A DNA stretch of 64,000 nt from Streptomyces clavuligerus (GCF_005519465.1 NZ_CP027858.1:2232001-2296000), one strand, 5' to 3'; numbered from the stretch's first letter, positions 1 through 9,092 are shown. Made by a program: numbers and translations. Notes: generated by a model from the letters alone, not told the origin.

Positions 1-1
1 C

Positions 2-817
2 GTGGAGCTGATGGACGAGGCTCTGACCGCCGCCGGGGCGCCCCGCCCGCTCGATGTCGTGGTGGAGCTGGGCGCGGGCGACGGGGCCAGGACCGGGGCC
101 AGGACCGAGGCCGAGTGCGCGGCCGTCGCGGACGCCGTGGCCGCCGCCCCCGCGCTGCGGCTCGTCGGCGTCGCCGGGTACGAGGGCGAGGTGCCGCGCG
201 CGGACGGCGCGAGCGTCCGGGCGTGGCTGCGCCGGCTGACCGCGCTCGCCACCGGCTTCGACGCCGAGGGCCGGTTCGCCGGCGCGGAGGAGATCGTCGT
301 CAGCGCGGGCGGCAGCGCCTGGTTCGACGCGGTCGCCGATGTCCTCGCGGAGCTGCCCGAACTCTCCCTGCCGACGCTGAAGCTGCTGCGTTCGGGCGCG
401 TATGTCTCGCACGACGACGGCCACTACCGCCATCTCACCCCGTTCAACCGGGTCCCGGACGAGGGCGCCCTCCAACCCGCGTTCCGGCTGTGGGCCCAGG
501 TGGTCTCCCGGCCCAGCCCCGAGCAGGCGTTCGTCAACGCGGGCAAGCGGGACGCCGCCTACGACCTCGACCTGCCCGAGGCGCAGGCCGTCCGCGACGG
601 GCGCACCGGCGAGATCCGCCCCGCCACGGGCATCACCGTCACCGGGCTCTCCGACCAGCACGGCTGGGTGCGCACCGAGCCCGGGACCGCGCTGGAGGTC
701 GGCGACTGGCTGGGGATGGGGCTCTCCCACCCGTGCACCTCGTTCGACAAGTGGCAGCTCATCCCGCTGGTCGAGGCGGACGGCACGGTCGTCGAGTACA
801 TCCGCACCTACTTCTGA
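2..817 (+). CDS. DSD1-family PLP-dependent D-amino-acid deaminase/aldolase, 5' end missing
   Basis: The frame is open to the window edge, so only the C-terminal 271 residues are present; the family is usually about 380-430 residues and the PLP-lysine half lies outside. The fold is an alanine-racemase-type barrel followed by the D-serine dehydratase-like C-terminal domain. That domain normally carries a zinc site, seen here as SDQHG (about residue 219) and GLSHPCTSFDKW near the C-terminus, the usual His and Cys positions. Such enzymes deaminate or cleave D-amino acids such as D-serine or D-threonine in the cytosol. The next gene releases free D-amino acids from N-acyl forms, so the two probably act in one catabolic route. 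Family assignment is firm; the substrate is inferred. Confidence 0.8.
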   Translation: MELMDEALTAAGAPRPLDVVVELGAGDGARTGARTEAECAAVADAVAAAPALRLVGVAGYEGEVPRADGASVRAWLRRLTALATGFDAEGRFAGAEEIVVSAGGSAWFDAVADVLAELPELSLPTLKLLRSGAYVSHDDGHYRHLTPFNRVPDEGALQPAFRLWAQVVSRPSPEQAFVNAGKRDAAYDLDLPEAQAVRDGRTGEIRPATGITVTGLSDQHGWVRTEPGTALEVGDWLGMGLSHPCTSFDKWQLIPLVEADGTVVEYIRTYF

Positions 818-934
818 CGGCTGCCGCGGGCACCTGTCGCCGACGTCTGCCGACAGCCGCCTCGGGGGCCCGCACACACCCTCTCCCACGCTTCCGATAC
901 CCATATATCCGCACTTCTTGACAGGGGACGGCCC

Positions 935-2548
935 ATGGACCTCGTCATCCGCAGCGCCCGCGTCATCGACGGCGGCGGCGGGCCCTCGTACCGCGCCGAC
1001 GTCGGGGTGGACGGCGGACGGATCGCCGCCATCCGCCGCGAGGGCGAGCCCGCGCTCTCCGGCAGGCGCGTCCTGGACGCCGCCGGGCTCGCGCTCTCCC
1101 CCGGCTTCATCGACATGCACGCCCACAGCGATCTCGCCCTGCTGCGCGACCCCGCGCACGAGGCGAAGGCCGCCCAGGGCGTCACGCTCGAAGTCATCGG
1201 CCAGGACGGGCTGTCGTACGCCCCCGTCGACGACCGCACCCTGGAGGAGGTGCGCCGGTCCATCAACGGCTGGAACGGCGGCGGCCCCGGCGACGACTCG
1301 GTGGACTTCGACTGGCGCACCGTCGGGGAGTACCTGGACCGGCTCGACCGGGGCATCGCCGTCAACGCCGCCTATCTGATCCCCCAGGGCACGGTCCGGA
1401 TGTACGCGGTGGGCTGGGAGGACCGCCCCGCCACCGAGGCCGAGCTGACCCGGATGAAGCAGCTCGTCGCCGAGGGCCTGGAACAGGGCGCGGTCGGGAT
1501 GTCCTCCGGACTCACCTACACCCCCGGCATGTACGCGAAGGACGCCGAGCTGACCGAGTTGTGCCGGGTGGTCGCCGCGTACGACGGCTACTACTGCCCG
1601 CACCACCGCTCCTACGGCGCCGGGGCGCTCCAGGCGTACGAGGAGATGGTGCGGCTGACGAGGGAGGCGGGCTGCGCCCTCCATCTGGCCCACGCCACGA
1701 TGAACTTCGGGGTGAACAAGGGCCGCGCGGGCGATCTGCTCGCCCTGCTGGACGAGGCGCTCGCGGACGGCGCCGACATCTCGCTGGACACCTACCCCTA
1801 CACCCCCGGCTCCACCACCCTGGCCGCAGTGCTGCCGAGCTGGGCGGCCGAGGGCGGCCCGGACGCGCTGCTCGCGCGGCTCGCCGACGACGACACCGCC
1901 GAGCGGATTCGCCACCATCTGGAGGAGATCGGCTCGGACGGCTGCCACGGGGTGCCGATGGAGTGGGAGACGATCGAGATATCGGGGGTCTCCGACCCGG
2001 CGCTCGGGTCGTATGTCGGCCGGACCGTCGAGGAGTCGGCGCAGGACCGCGGCGAGGCGCCCTGGGTCACGGCCCGCAGGCTGCTGATCGCGGACCGGCT
2101 GGGGTCGACGATCCTCCAGCACGTCGGCCACGAGGAGAACGTCCGGAAGATCATGCGGCACCCGGTGCACACCGGCGGCAGCGACGGCATCCTCCAGGGC
2201 GCCAAGCCGCATCCGCGCGCCTACGGCACCTTCCCGCACTACCTCGGGCGGTACGCGCGGGAGCTGGGGGTGCTCTCGCTGGAGGAGACGGTCGCCCATC
2301 TCACCTCCCGCCCGGCGGCCCGGCTGCGGCTGCCCGACCGGGGGCTGATCCGTGAGGGCCACCGCGCCGACCTGGTGCTCTTCGACCCGGAGACGGTGGC
2401 GGCGGGCTCGACCTTCGAGCAGCCGCGCGCACTGCCGACCGGTATTCCGCATGTGCTCATCGACGGCCGGTTCGTCGTGGAGGACGGGGTACGCACCGAT
2501 GTCCTGGCGGGCCGCTCCGTCCGGCGGGTCCCGGCCGGGGGACGCTGA
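935..2548 (+). CDS. N-acyl-D-amino-acid deacylase (D-aminoacylase), amidohydrolase superfamily
   Basis: This 537-residue cytosolic hydrolase cleaves N-acyl-D-amino acids to a carboxylate and a free D-amino acid. The metal-binding signature GFIDMHAHSDLALL lies near residue 58. Further family motifs are GMSSGLTYTPGMY, CPHHRSYG, DTYPYTPGSTTL and GGSDGILQGAKPHPRAYG, and the C-terminal beta-sandwich ends with the typical GHRADLVLFDP. The length is normal. The ATG at 935 follows a caggggac ribosome binding site. It lies 117 bases after a D-amino-acid enzyme on the same strand, which supports a shared D-amino-acid salvage role. A 15-bp hairpin follows the stop. Confidence 0.92.
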   Translation: MDLVIRSARVIDGGGGPSYRADVGVDGGRIAAIRREGEPALSGRRVLDAAGLALSPGFIDMHAHSDLALLRDPAHEAKAAQGVTLEVIGQDGLSYAPVDDRTLEEVRRSINGWNGGGPGDDSVDFDWRTVGEYLDRLDRGIAVNAAYLIPQGTVRMYAVGWEDRPATEAELTRMKQLVAEGLEQGAVGMSSGLTYTPGMYAKDAELTELCRVVAAYDGYYCPHHRSYGAGALQAYEEMVRLTREAGCALHLAHATMNFGVNKGRAGDLLALLDEALADGADISLDTYPYTPGSTTLAAVLPSWAAEGGPDALLARLADDDTAERIRHHLEEIGSDGCHGVPMEWETIEISGVSDPALGSYVGRTVEESAQDRGEAPWVTARRLLIADRLGSTILQHVGHEENVRKIMRHPVHTGGSDGILQGAKPHPRAYGTFPHYLGRYARELGVLSLEETVAHLTSRPAARLRLPDRGLIREGHRADLVLFDPETVAAGSTFEQPRALPTGIPHVLIDGRFVVEDGVRTDVLAGRSVRRVPAGGR

Positions 2549-2581
2549 GCGGTACGGGAGCGGCAGGACGGCAAGGACGGA

Positions 2582-2619
2582 GCCGACACCACCGGCCGTA
2601 CGGCGCCGGTGGTGTCGGC
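2582..2619 (+). terminator. Terminator-like perfect hairpin after the D-aminoacylase gene
   Basis: Perfect 15-bp arms at 2582-2596 and 2605-2619 (gccgacaccaccggc and its complement) enclose an 8-base loop. There is no clear U-tract, as is common for Streptomyces terminators. It lies 33 bases after the stop codon. Confidence 0.7.
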
Positions 2620-2691
2620 GGCATGGGAAAGAGAGTTGGCGGGAGCGAACGGACGGGGCCGCGGAGGACGTGGCCGCGGCCCCGCCGGTCT

Positions 2692-2726
2692 GCCCCGGCG
2701 GCCCCGTTCGCCGGGGCCGCCGGGGC
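2692..2726 (-). terminator. Perfect GC hairpin after the small secreted protein gene
   Basis: Arms 2692-2706 and 2712-2726 pair perfectly over 15 bp around a 5-base loop. The structure starts two bases beyond the stop codon of the minus-strand gene ending at 2729. It probably terminates that gene. Confidence 0.7.
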
Positions 2727-2728
2727 GG

Positions 2729-2950
2729 TCAGGGCCTGGGCGTGAGACCGAGCTGGCCGAGCAGATCGGTCGCCGGGGCGAGCATCCCGCCCGGCGGCGG
2801 CTTGATGAGATTGCGGTCGACCTCACCGGCCGGGGCCGGGGAGTGGTGGCTCGCGGGGGCGGCCTGCGCGGCGCCGGCCGCGCAGAGGGCCAGCGCGCAG
2901 ACGGTGGCCGCGACGGCGGCGGCCTGCTGATGACGGAACGAACGGGTCAT
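2729..2950 (-). CDS. Small secreted protein, unknown function
   Basis: A 73-residue protein with a classical Sec signal peptide: basic MTRSFRHQQ, a hydrophobic Ala-rich core and AQA-AP cleavage near residue 30. The mature part is about 43 residues, rich in Pro and His, and ends LLGQLGLTPRP. It has no Cys and no domain I recognise. It lies beside a chaplin on the other strand and has its own terminator-like hairpin, so it may belong to the developmental surface proteins, but that rests on location only. Strong GC3 bias and the clean signal peptide support a real gene. Confidence 0.7.
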   Translation of the reverse strand: MTRSFRHQQAAAVAATVCALALCAAGAAQAAPASHHSPAPAGEVDRNLIKPPPGGMLAPATDLLGQLGLTPRP

Positions 2951-3299
2951 GTGCTGTGCAACGGCGAAGGGGCCCGGTCGGTCACGCGTCGGCCTCGGGG
3001 GGCAGGGCGGAGCGGTCGCGGTGCCCCCGCCGGAGCCGGGGCGGGGCGGGGCGGCCGTGGATCACCCGCAGGGGCGGAGCGGTCACGGCACAACCGGCGG
3101 AGCGGAGGCGGGCCGGTCGCGGCACACCCGCCGGGCCGGGTCGGCATGGTTCACCCGTCGAGTCACGTGGGACACCTCCGTCACTACGGCAAGGGCAGTC
3201 ACTTTTGCACTCTGCCGTTACCGCTTGCGGATCACGGCGTTGTAGCACCTGAAGGCCGCAAGTCCTGTGGCTGGTGTTCCGAAAGTGCAAGGAGAACTG

Positions 3300-3566
3300 A
3301 TGTCGCGTATCGCCAAGGCCGCCGCCGTCTTCGCGGGCTCGGGCGCCTTCCTGGTCGGCGGTGCCGGCCTGGCCATCGCCGACGCCGGGGCGCAGGGCGT
3401 CGCCGCCGGCTCCCCCGGCGTGCTCTCGGGCAACCTGGTCCAGGTGCCCATCCACATCCCGATCAACCTCTGCGGCAACACCATCGACGTCGTCGGCATC
3501 CTGAACCCGGCGTTCGGCAACACCTGTGTGAACACGTCGGAGCACATGGCCCCGGCCTACGGCTGA
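3300..3566 (+). CDS. Short chaplin (ChpG-like)
   Basis: An 88-residue secreted amyloid surfactant. A Sec signal peptide ends at LAIADA, followed by one chaplin domain: SPGVLSGNLVQVPIHIPINLCGN, then ILNPAFGNTCVN with the two conserved Cys that form a disulfide. The short C-terminal tail SEHMAPAYG is longer than in ChpH. Chaplins assemble into fibrils that make aerial hyphae and spores hydrophobic. The ATG at 3300 follows aaggaga; an in-frame upstream ATG at 3267 has no ribosome binding site. It faces the tyrosinase gene. From memory, chpG (SCO2699) sits next to melC2 in S. coelicolor, which suggests orthology. The chaplin call is firm, the letter less so. Confidence 0.93.
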   Translation: MSRIAKAAAVFAGSGAFLVGGAGLAIADAGAQGVAAGSPGVLSGNLVQVPIHIPINLCGNTIDVVGILNPAFGNTCVNTSEHMAPAYG

Positions 3567-3589
3567 GCAGTACCCTCCCCCCGAGCATC

Positions 3590-3627
3590 GAGGCCCCTCC
3601 CGTTCCCGGTGGAACGGAAGGGGCCTC
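3590..3627. terminator. Bidirectional terminator between chaplin and melC2
   Basis: Arms 3590-3606 and 3611-3627 pair over 17 positions with one mismatch around a cggt loop. It lies between two convergent stop codons and can serve both genes. Confidence 0.8.
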
Positions 3628-3659
3628 GGTCGTGCCCGGCGGTGCGGGCCGCCCCGGGC

Positions 3660-4523
3660 TCACGCGTAGCGGTAGTCGTGACGGGTGTGGTCGAGCAGGG
3701 CGGCGGGTGGGGCGTCCCAGGGCGGCATCGGCTCGTCCAGGGTGAAGATCCGCCCGGCCTGGGGGTCGGAGCCGTCCAGCCGGGTGCCCGGCAGATAGCG
3801 GGCCGCCCGGGGGTGCGCCCGCTGCCAGCGGACCCAGAGCAGGTCGATGAAGGCGTGGTGGAGCCAGAAGACCGGGTCGTTGGGCGAGGCCGCGCCCGTC
3901 ATGAGCCCGCCGACCCAGCGGTGCACCCGGTTGTGGTTGCGCCAGCGCTCACCGTCGATGTTCCACCCCTCGATCAGATTGCGGAAGCCGCCCCGGCTGG
4001 TCGAGTTCCACGGGGCCGCGTCGTAGACCGGCTCCCTCAGGGCGCGTTCCACGTCGGCGCGGGTGGGGAGCGACAGCGGGGCGGCGGGGCGGCCGAGGTC
4101 GCGGGTGAGATAGCGGCCGTCGGTGATCCGGGCCTCGATCCGCCAGCCGCCGTTGCGGTACGCGAAGGGTCCGTCCATCACCTGGAGGTCGCCCCTGCGT
4201 CCGGTGCCGCCGAGGAAGTCGTCGGCCCAGAGCGGGGAGGAGGGCGTGTTGTCGGCCGTCCAGTCCCAGTAGGGGACGGTGACCGAGGGGTCGATCCGCT
4301 GGAGCGCCCGTTCGAACTCCAGCAGATAGAGCCGGTGCCAGGGGAAGAACGAGGGCGTCATATGGGCCGGGCGGGGGCGGCGTTCGGCGTCGGTGACATA
4401 GAACTCGCCGTGCGTCCTGACGAACTCGTCGTACTCGCCCCTGCGTTTCAGCTCCAGCAGGGCGTCGATCAGGCGCCGTTTCTCGTCGCGGGTGAGGTTC
4501 CGCTGGTTCTTACGGATGTGCAC
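3660..4523 (-). CDS. melC2: Tyrosinase MelC2
   Basis: A 287-residue binuclear copper monooxygenase that hydroxylates tyrosine and oxidises L-DOPA to dopaquinone for melanin. CuA histidines are seen in RTHGEFY, PAHMTPSFFPWHR and the adjoining LLEFERAL helix; CuB ligands are in NHNRVHRWVGG and WLHHAFIDLLW. The N-terminus V-HIRKNQRNLTRDEKRR matches the family start, so I chose the GTG at 4523, preceded by ggag; longer readings would run into the melC1 region. It lacks a signal peptide and is exported with MelC1, whose gene lies 59 bases upstream on the same strand. The length is slightly above the usual 272-275 residues. Confidence 0.95.
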   Translation of the reverse strand: MHIRKNQRNLTRDEKRRLIDALLELKRRGEYDEFVRTHGEFYVTDAERRPRPAHMTPSFFPWHRLYLLEFERALQRIDPSVTVPYWDWTADNTPSSPLWADDFLGGTGRRGDLQVMDGPFAYRNGGWRIEARITDGRYLTRDLGRPAAPLSLPTRADVERALREPVYDAAPWNSTSRGGFRNLIEGWNIDGERWRNHNRVHRWVGGLMTGAASPNDPVFWLHHAFIDLLWVRWQRAHPRAARYLPGTRLDGSDPQAGRIFTLDEPMPPWDAPPAALLDHTRHDYRYA

Positions 4524-4582
4524 GGTCCGCTCCGTTCCTCGGACGTCGTCTTCCGAAAGCGCTTCGAGGCCCCTGGCGGGGC

Positions 4583-5017
4583 TCAGTGGCCGTGAGCGGG
4601 GGCGAGCGCGAGGGCCGGGCCGTGCGGGCCCAGCTCGTCGACCGCCGCGCGGGCCAGCGCGCGCAGGGTCGGGAACGACTCGTAGTGGTGCATCGTGCTG
4701 AGATAGCTGCCGTCCGCCCGGCGCAGCACCGGGAGCGGACGGCCGTCGATCCGGACCTCGGCGCTCGGGGCGGACCGGGCCGGTCCGCCGTCCCCGCCGC
4801 CCGCCGGGACCAGCGCGTTCGTACCGCCCTCGATGCGCCGCCCCCGGTATACCTCGGCGAAGCGCTCCCGTACGGGGGCCTCCCGCACCGGCCGGCCGGT
4901 GCGGGAGCGGTGGGCGAGGACCGGGGCGAGCGCCCCGGCCGTGCCCCCGAGCACGGACACGGTGAAGAGAGCGCGCAGGGCGGTACGGCGGCCGATCCAC
5001 CGGGTCGGGATACGCAT
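4583..5017 (-). CDS. melC1: Tyrosinase copper chaperone/caddie MelC1
   Basis: A 144-residue secreted helper that binds apotyrosinase, delivers copper and supplies the export signal. The N-terminus MRIPTRWIGRRTALRALFTV resembles a Tat signal, with a hydrophobic stretch ending near ALAPVLA. Family motifs are FAEVYRGRRIEGG, VRIDGRPLPVLRRADGSY, STMHHYESF and the final helix LRALARAAVDELG. The tyrosine in the caddie motif can enter the tyrosinase active site in known structures. It is the first gene of a two-gene melC operon, and the ATG at 5017 follows gagaggaag. Confidence 0.93.
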   Translation of the reverse strand: MRIPTRWIGRRTALRALFTVSVLGGTAGALAPVLAHRSRTGRPVREAPVRERFAEVYRGRRIEGGTNALVPAGGGDGGPARSAPSAEVRIDGRPLPVLRRADGSYLSTMHHYESFPTLRALARAAVDELGPHGPALALAPAHGH

Positions 5018-5168
5018 GGGCTTCCTCTCGTGCCGGAGCCGTGCCGGAACCGGGCCGGAGCCGGGGACCGGGCGGCGGACGGACGGGAACGAACAGGGGT
5101 GAACGGGGGCGAAAAGTGACGGATGAGTACGGACGGGGACGGGGCGCCGGGCCCCGTCGCCGCGGGGC

Positions 5169-5672
5169 TCAGCCGAAGAGCAGGGACGCCCCGGGTGCCC
5201 CGGTGAGCGTCGGGGTGAGCAGCCCCGCCTGCGGGAGCACCGGCTCCGGCTGGCCGAGCAGTTCGGGGCGCGGGGGCGACAGCGGCGCGCCCAGGTCGAG
5301 GCCGGGGGTGGTGAGCCGGAGCTCCTCGGCCGCCGACGCCAGGGTGGCGACGCCCAGCCTCCCGTCCTGGAGCGGGTGCTCCAGCGGGAGCGCGGCCACG
5401 GTCTCGGGGAGTTCGGCCGTGAAGGGCACCTGCGGCAGCAGCCGCTCGGGCAGCAGCCGCCCCGGCGCCGGGTGGGGCCCGTCGGGCGGGCCCGGCACCG
5501 GTACCGGAATCCCGGTGGACAGCTCCGGCGCGTCGATCGGGAAGACGGTCTCCAGGGCCTCCAGCGGCAGCCGGACCGGCACCGTGGTCGAGGCCGCCGC
5601 GGGCGCCGCGCCCACCGCCGAGGCCATACAGGCCAGTACCGCCGCAAGGGTCCCGCGGGTGGTCGACTTCAT
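5169..5672 (-). CDS. Secreted protein, unknown function
   Basis: A 167-residue protein with a Sec signal peptide (MKSTTRGTLAAVLACMASAVGAAPAAA). The mature part is rich in Pro and Leu and contains no Cys. Blocks such as PLEALETVFPIDAPEL and LPQVPFTAELPETVAALPLEHPL suggest short amphipathic segments. I do not recognise the family. The ATG at 5672 is preceded by a gagg ribosome binding site. It lies between melC1 and a divergent P450 gene inside a surface-protein region, so an envelope role is possible but unproven. Confidence 0.75.
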   Translation of the reverse strand: MKSTTRGTLAAVLACMASAVGAAPAAASTTVPVRLPLEALETVFPIDAPELSTGIPVPVPGPPDGPHPAPGRLLPERLLPQVPFTAELPETVAALPLEHPLQDGRLGVATLASAAEELRLTTPGLDLGAPLSPPRPELLGQPEPVLPQAGLLTPTLTGAPGASLLFG

Positions 5673-6032
5673 CGGTGCCTCTGTCCCCTCTGTGTCCTGC
5701 GCCGTCCCACCGTGTCGATGGGCCGTCGGTGCGGCGGATGGGTCCTCCGCCACAACGACAACGAGCCAGTCGGCCGGATCACTGCAAAGTTCCCTCCTCC
5801 GCAGCAGTGCGCGCGGGCGCACGGCTGACGCGCGGCGTGCGCGGGCCGTGGCCGTACCCGACCCAACAAGCGGTACAAAGGGGGTGAATCGCCCGCCTGT
5901 CCGGTCTTGTGCGGGCGGTCCGGCTCCGCCCCGGCTCCCGGCGGCTGATCCGGCTCCGTACAGGCCGATTCCGGCTCCGTGCGGCGTTCGGCTCCGCCCG
6001 GCTCCTTCGGCTCCCTCAGGAGGTTCCCGCCC

Positions 6033-7295
6033 GTGAACGCCCCGCTCAGCCCCACCGGGACCGACCTCGGTGCCGGGACCGACCTCGGCGACCCGGCGTT
6101 CTGGCGGCTGCCCCGCGCCCGGCGGCTGGCCGCGTTCGCCCGGCTGCGCGCCCTGGACACCCCCGTCCGCTTCGGCCCGGAGCCCGGCTTCTGGGCGCTG
6201 GTACGGCACGCGGACGTCCAGGAGGCGAGCCGGGACCCCCGGCACTTCGCCAGCGCGCCCGGCGTCACCGTCCCCGAGCCCGCGGCCTGGGCGAAGGCCG
6301 TCTTCGGCGACTCGATGGTCAATCTGGACGGGGCGGAGCACACCTCGCTGCGCCGGATCGTCTCCCGCGCCTTCACCCCCCGGCTGCTCGCCGCGACCGG
6401 CGAGAACATCCGCGCGGTGGCCGACCGGATCGTGGCCGACGCGGTGCGCGAACGCCCCGCCGACTTCGTCGCGTCGGTGGCCTCGCGGATGCCGTTCGAG
6501 GTCATCTGCGATCTGATGGGCGTCCCGGAGCGCTGCCGGGCCCCGATCGCCCACCGGATCGACGGGGCGTCCGAGCATGTCGGCGTCGCCCGGCGGCGGC
6601 TGCGAGTGCCGGGCCGGGGGCTCGCGGCGCTCGGCGGCCTCCAGTGGCTGATGGCGCGGCTGGCCCGGGAGCGCCGCCGCCGTCCCACCGGGGATCTGAT
6701 CTCCGCGCTGGTGTGCGCGGACATCGACGGGCAGCGGCTCTCCTCCCGTCAGCTCGGCGCGTTCTTCTCGCTGCTGCTGGTGGCCGGGGTGGAGACCACG
6801 CGCAACGCGCTCGCCCACGGGCTCGTCCTGCTGACCGACCACCCGGGGCAGCGGGCCCTGCTGGCGGAGGACTTCGACCGGTACGCGGACGGCGCGGTCG
6901 AGGAGATCGTGCGCCACTCGACCCCGATCATCCAGTTCCGCCGGACGGTGACCGCCGAACGCGCCCTGGGCGGACGGGTGTTCCGCCCCGGCGAGAAGGT
7001 GGTGCTGCTCTACGCCTCCGCCAACCGGGACGAACGGGTCTTCGACCAGCCGGACGCCTTCGACATCACCCGCGCCCCCAACCCGCATCTGGGGTACGGG
7101 GGCGGCGGGCCGCACCACTGCCTCGGCGCGCATCTGGCCCGGCAGGAGATGAGAGCGCTGTTCTCCGCGCTGCTGAGCCGGGCACCCCGGGTACGGGCCA
7201 CGGGCGCGCCCCGGCTGGTGGACTCCAGTTTCGACAACCGGGTGGCGGCGCTGCCGTTCTCCCTCGGCTCCGGCTCCGTTCCCGGTTCCGGCTGA
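6033..7295 (+). CDS. Cytochrome P450
   Basis: A 420-residue soluble class I P450. The I-helix oxygen-activation motif is AGVETT (about residue 251), the K-helix ExxR is in EEIVRHS, and the heme-binding loop is GYGGGGPHHCLGAHLAR with the thiolate Cys. PNPHLGYGGGGPHHCLG together with ANRDERVF is typical of the CYP124/125/142-like branch that oxidises lipid or steroid side chains in actinobacteria. The substrate is only inferred. The start is the GTG at 6033, nine bases after a strong caggagg. No ferredoxin or reductase gene is adjacent. Confidence 0.93.
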   Translation: MNAPLSPTGTDLGAGTDLGDPAFWRLPRARRLAAFARLRALDTPVRFGPEPGFWALVRHADVQEASRDPRHFASAPGVTVPEPAAWAKAVFGDSMVNLDGAEHTSLRRIVSRAFTPRLLAATGENIRAVADRIVADAVRERPADFVASVASRMPFEVICDLMGVPERCRAPIAHRIDGASEHVGVARRRLRVPGRGLAALGGLQWLMARLARERRRRPTGDLISALVCADIDGQRLSSRQLGAFFSLLLVAGVETTRNALAHGLVLLTDHPGQRALLAEDFDRYADGAVEEIVRHSTPIIQFRRTVTAERALGGRVFRPGEKVVLLYASANRDERVFDQPDAFDITRAPNPHLGYGGGGPHHCLGAHLARQEMRALFSALLSRAPRVRATGAPRLVDSSFDNRVAALPFSLGSGSVPGSG

Positions 7296-7312
7296 GGGAC
7301 TGCCGAACGGGG

Positions 7313-7810
7313 TCAGCGGAGCCGGCCGACCGTGACCAGGGCGTGCCCGGCGGCCAGCAGGACGTCCTCGTGCCCGGCGTAGGACTGGAGCATCTCCTCG
7401 GTGACCGGCTGCCCGGGAACGGCCTGCGGCCAGGGCACGGCACCGATGATCAGATGGGCGTGCCCGCGCAGCGCGGCCGCGTCGAGCCATTCGGCCGGGG
7501 CGGGGCACTGGGCGCTCACCCCGGGGAGGTTGAGCACCGCGTAGCCGCTCTGGATCAGCAGCCGGACCGGCGAGGGGGACCCGGCGGCGGTGGCGTCGAT
7601 CAGTTCGCCGGGGGTGAGCCCGGCCTCGGCGATCAGCACGGCCATGGCCTCCATCGTCCCCCGGGGGCCGTCGTTGCCGTCGCCGAGCGAGTAGAGCAGC
7701 AGGAACGGGGTGTCGTGTCCGGTCTGCGGATCGCCGATCCAGGCGAGCAGGGACACCGTGCCCAGCCGGGCCCGCTGGACGCTGGTCCCGGCGGAGTGCG
7801 CGAGAGTCAT
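7313..7810 (-). CDS. DUF5949-like protein, unknown function
   Basis: A 165-residue cytosolic protein. The start region TSVQRARLGTVSLLAWIG, the central DTPFLLLYSLGDG, CPAPAEWLDAAALRGHAHL and the final YAGHEDVLLAAGHALVTVGRL recall a Streptomyces-restricted family I remember as DUF5949; I could not check this. It has no catalytic motif, signal peptide or membrane segment. It converges on the P450 gene with 17 bases between them. The ATG at 7810 has only a weak ribosome binding site; a longer reading to 7858 exists but looks non-coding. Confidence 0.75.
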   Translation of the reverse strand: MTLAHSAGTSVQRARLGTVSLLAWIGDPQTGHDTPFLLLYSLGDGNDGPRGTMEAMAVLIAEAGLTPGELIDATAAGSPSPVRLLIQSGYAVLNLPGVSAQCPAPAEWLDAAALRGHAHLIIGAVPWPQAVPGQPVTEEMLQSYAGHEDVLLAAGHALVTVGRLR

Positions 7811-7854
7811 GGCTCGGCACCCTAGCCCCGGGGGGACCGCGCGGGCGCCCGCGT

Positions 7855-8421
7855 TCACCCGGGTGGGGGAAAGCGGAGCTGCCAGGCGAGGGTCCGGCCG
7901 CCGACGGCGCAGTGGAACCGTACGATCCGTGCCCGTTCCGGCACCTCGAAGACCAGCCAGCCGTCGCGCTGTTCGCCGACCGCGAGATTCCGCCAGGTCA
8001 GCGGGCGTCCGGTGGTGAGTGTGCCGGTGGCGGTCCGGGGATAGCGCCGCCCCCGGTCGTCGGCGACCCAGGCACGGGCGCGGGAGGCGTCGAAGGGCCT
8101 GCCGCCGAAGTTGAGGACGGAGAGGCGAGTGCCGATCCTGCGGGTCCCGGCGCGGGGTGTGTCCTCGCCCCTGCGGGCGCCGACGGCGGGATCGACCTGT
8201 CCGGTGACCGTGAGCCGCAGATGCTCCCCGTACCCGGAGCCGCCGACGTCCACCGCGTCCCCGACCCAGGCGACCCCGCCGGGGCCCTTGGCGTCGGGTG
8301 CCCCGGCGGTGGCCCGCGCGGGCGCGGGGCCCCCGAACAGCTCCACCGGCAGCGGGCGGCAGGAGGTGGCCCCGAGCGCGAGCGCCGACAGGAACAGCGC
8401 CGCGGTGATGTGTCGTCGCAT
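7855..8421 (-). CDS. Secreted lipoprotein with a DUF4352-like domain
   Basis: A 188-residue protein. The signal sequence MRRHITAALFLSALALGATSC ends in a lipobox Cys, so it is probably lipid-anchored outside the membrane. The mature part is a beta-sandwich of DUF4352 type. Hallmarks are TRLSVLNFGGRPFDAS, WVADDRGRRYP, LAVGEQRDGWLVFEVPE and the closing LAWQLRF. Such domains are common on actinobacterial lipoproteins and may bind other envelope proteins. The ATG at 8421 follows aggggagcg. No binding partner is evident nearby. Confidence 0.8.
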   Translation of the reverse strand: MRRHITAALFLSALALGATSCRPLPVELFGGPAPARATAGAPDAKGPGGVAWVGDAVDVGGSGYGEHLRLTVTGQVDPAVGARRGEDTPRAGTRRIGTRLSVLNFGGRPFDASRARAWVADDRGRRYPRTATGTLTTGRPLTWRNLAVGEQRDGWLVFEVPERARIVRFHCAVGGRTLAWQLRFPPPG

Positions 8422-8704
8422 CGCTCCCCTTGGGCTCTGTGGGCAGGCCGCTTTCCGTATCACTGTGCTCTTACCGTTTCCGTATCATCACCACCTTTGC
8501 CGTCGGGTCCCGCGCTTCGGGGCCCGTGTCGCGCTCCGTGTCGCCCGGACGCCCGGAGGGTCCCGCCGGACGGGGGCGCGCGGGGGGAGCGGAAGCCTCT
8601 CGGGGGCACACCGGCTCGCAGCGGGGCGGCGGCCGGGCGGCACGCGCTTCCGGTCACCCCCGCCCGGACGGTGACGCCACCGGGTCCGCGGGCGTTGGCG
8701 GCGC

Positions 8705-8950
8705 ATGGCGAGAACTTTTCCCGCTGCCCCGTGGCAGCGCGTTCATCAGATGCCCTTCGGCCCCGCCTCCGCCGGAGGGGCGGCCCCGGGCGGCGAGAGC
8801 CCGATCTACGAACGGCTGGCACGGGAGTGGGCGGGCTCGGGGCGCACCCTGCCCGGCGTGCCCGACCGCGAGTGGGACCGGCTGCTGCGCCCCCCGGAGA
8901 TCCTGCGCCGCCCGGCCCCGGCGCACCCCGCCGACCGGTTACGGCCGTAG
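8705..8950 (+). CDS. Small hypothetical protein
   Basis: An 81-residue reading frame with strong GC3. The central part SPIYERLAREWAGSGRTLPGVPDREWDRLL looks like a genuine folded motif that I associate with short Streptomyces proteins, but I cannot name the family. The N-terminal 40 residues are poor in structure. The start is uncertain: ATG at 8705 or ATG at 8750, neither with a good ribosome binding site. It has no signal peptide or membrane helix. The expressed protein may be shorter than drawn. Confidence 0.5.
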   Translation: MARTFPAAPWQRVHQMPFGPASAGGAAPGGESPIYERLAREWAGSGRTLPGVPDREWDRLLRPPEILRRPAPAHPADRLRP

Positions 8951-9092
8951 GGGGTGCCGGGGACCCGGCGCGGCCCCGGCCTCGCTCGTTCGGGTGGACA
9001 GGCCCGAAGGGCCCTCCAGGGCTTGGCGGCGGGCGTGGACGTACGGCCATGGCACTGGGCGACAAGCACCAGAAGAAAGCCTCTTCGACGCG

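Noticed and set aside
5169..7820. One minus-strand open frame linking the secreted protein with the region opposite the P450
   Set aside because: Only its last 167 codons match a signal peptide and ribosome binding site; the rest is antisense to the P450 gene.
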